Of a DNA stretch of 13,668 nt, positions 13,529-13,668 are shown in pieces; positions within the stretch are counted from its first letter, which is position 1; every line of letters begins with the position of its first letter. A program made the translations under genes and the position numbers. This stretch comes from Clostridia bacterium. GTDB lineage: Bacteria; Bacillota; Clostridia; Christensenellales; Borkfalkiaceae. The notes under the pieces were generated by a model, which saw only the letters and a program-made list of their open reading frames with translations, searched no databases and was not told the origin of the DNA. Where the stretch lies: the NCBI GenBank assembly GCA_900767495.1, contig CAAFZH010000123.1:1-13668 (forward strand), given 5' to 3'.

Positions 13529-13668
13529 TACGTCATATTGAGCGCAAGCGAAATGGCTCGACAGCCCGTCCCCCTTTCGTCGCGCTTACGCGCGCCACCT
13601 CCCCCGTTTCATCGGATGAGTTTACCCACGACCAAAGTTAAAAAATATATGCCTTACGGAAAACCACC
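13529..13668. repeat. Dispersed repeat copy at the right edge
   Basis: Positions 13529-13554 are identical to 5513-5538, and CCCACGACCAAAGT at 13625-13638 repeats 5425-5438, followed by a similar ATATGCC stretch. The middle (about 13555-13620) is not shared with the copies at 5398-5628. No gene is supported after the LysR stop, and the element may continue past the window. No clear terminator for the LysR gene is visible. Confidence 0.5.

Overview
The window reads as a bacterial chromosome fragment of moderate GC content with GGAG/GAGG-type ribosome binding sites, short intergenic gaps and tightly overlapping operon genes. The gene families (MacB/FtsX-type fused ABC exporter, DeoR and LysR regulators, OPA-like MFS carrier, F-type ATP synthase) suggest an uncultured Gram-positive, Clostridia-like organism. 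That placement is inference; no rRNA or marker gene here settles it.

Left part (1-5350). Positions 1-220 carry inverted-repeat structures and no convincing gene. They are followed by a fused ATPase/permease ABC transporter (260-2800), a 61-residue membrane-anchored cysteine-rich protein (2948-3133) and a divergent pair: a DeoR-family repressor (minus, 3195-3938) and an OPA-like MFS transporter (plus, 4100-5350). Three TGCGCGT boxes lie among the overlapping promoters of that pair. Positions 5354-5676 hold hairpins and copies of a short dispersed repeat; the last copy forms the loop of the terminator of the ATP synthase operon.

Right part (5713-13513). A minus-strand operon runs from a strong promoter near 12570-12542 to the terminator at 5676-5629. 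Its order is DUF1275 membrane protein, atpB (a), atpE (c), atpF (b), a delta/alpha fusion, atpG (gamma), atpD (beta), atpC (epsilon). Almost every junction overlaps or nearly touches, so translation is probably coupled throughout. A LysR regulator is divergently transcribed from the head of this operon, and a pair of TTGCAA palindromes lies between the two genes around the operon's -35 box. The right edge (13514-13668) carries another copy of the dispersed repeat.

The most notable feature is the ATP synthase itself. There is no separate delta gene. Instead about 75 residues resembling only the C-terminal, b-binding domain of delta are fused in frame to the N-terminus of alpha, while the delta N-terminal domain, which normally grips the alpha N-termini, is missing. 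The c subunit has a signal-peptide-like leader and a TEQ-rich linker before its hairpin, the a subunit has an extra N-terminal hydrophobic segment, and a DUF1275 protein sits where atpI often lies. Together these suggest an unusual peripheral-stalk and membrane-sector architecture under possible LysR control.
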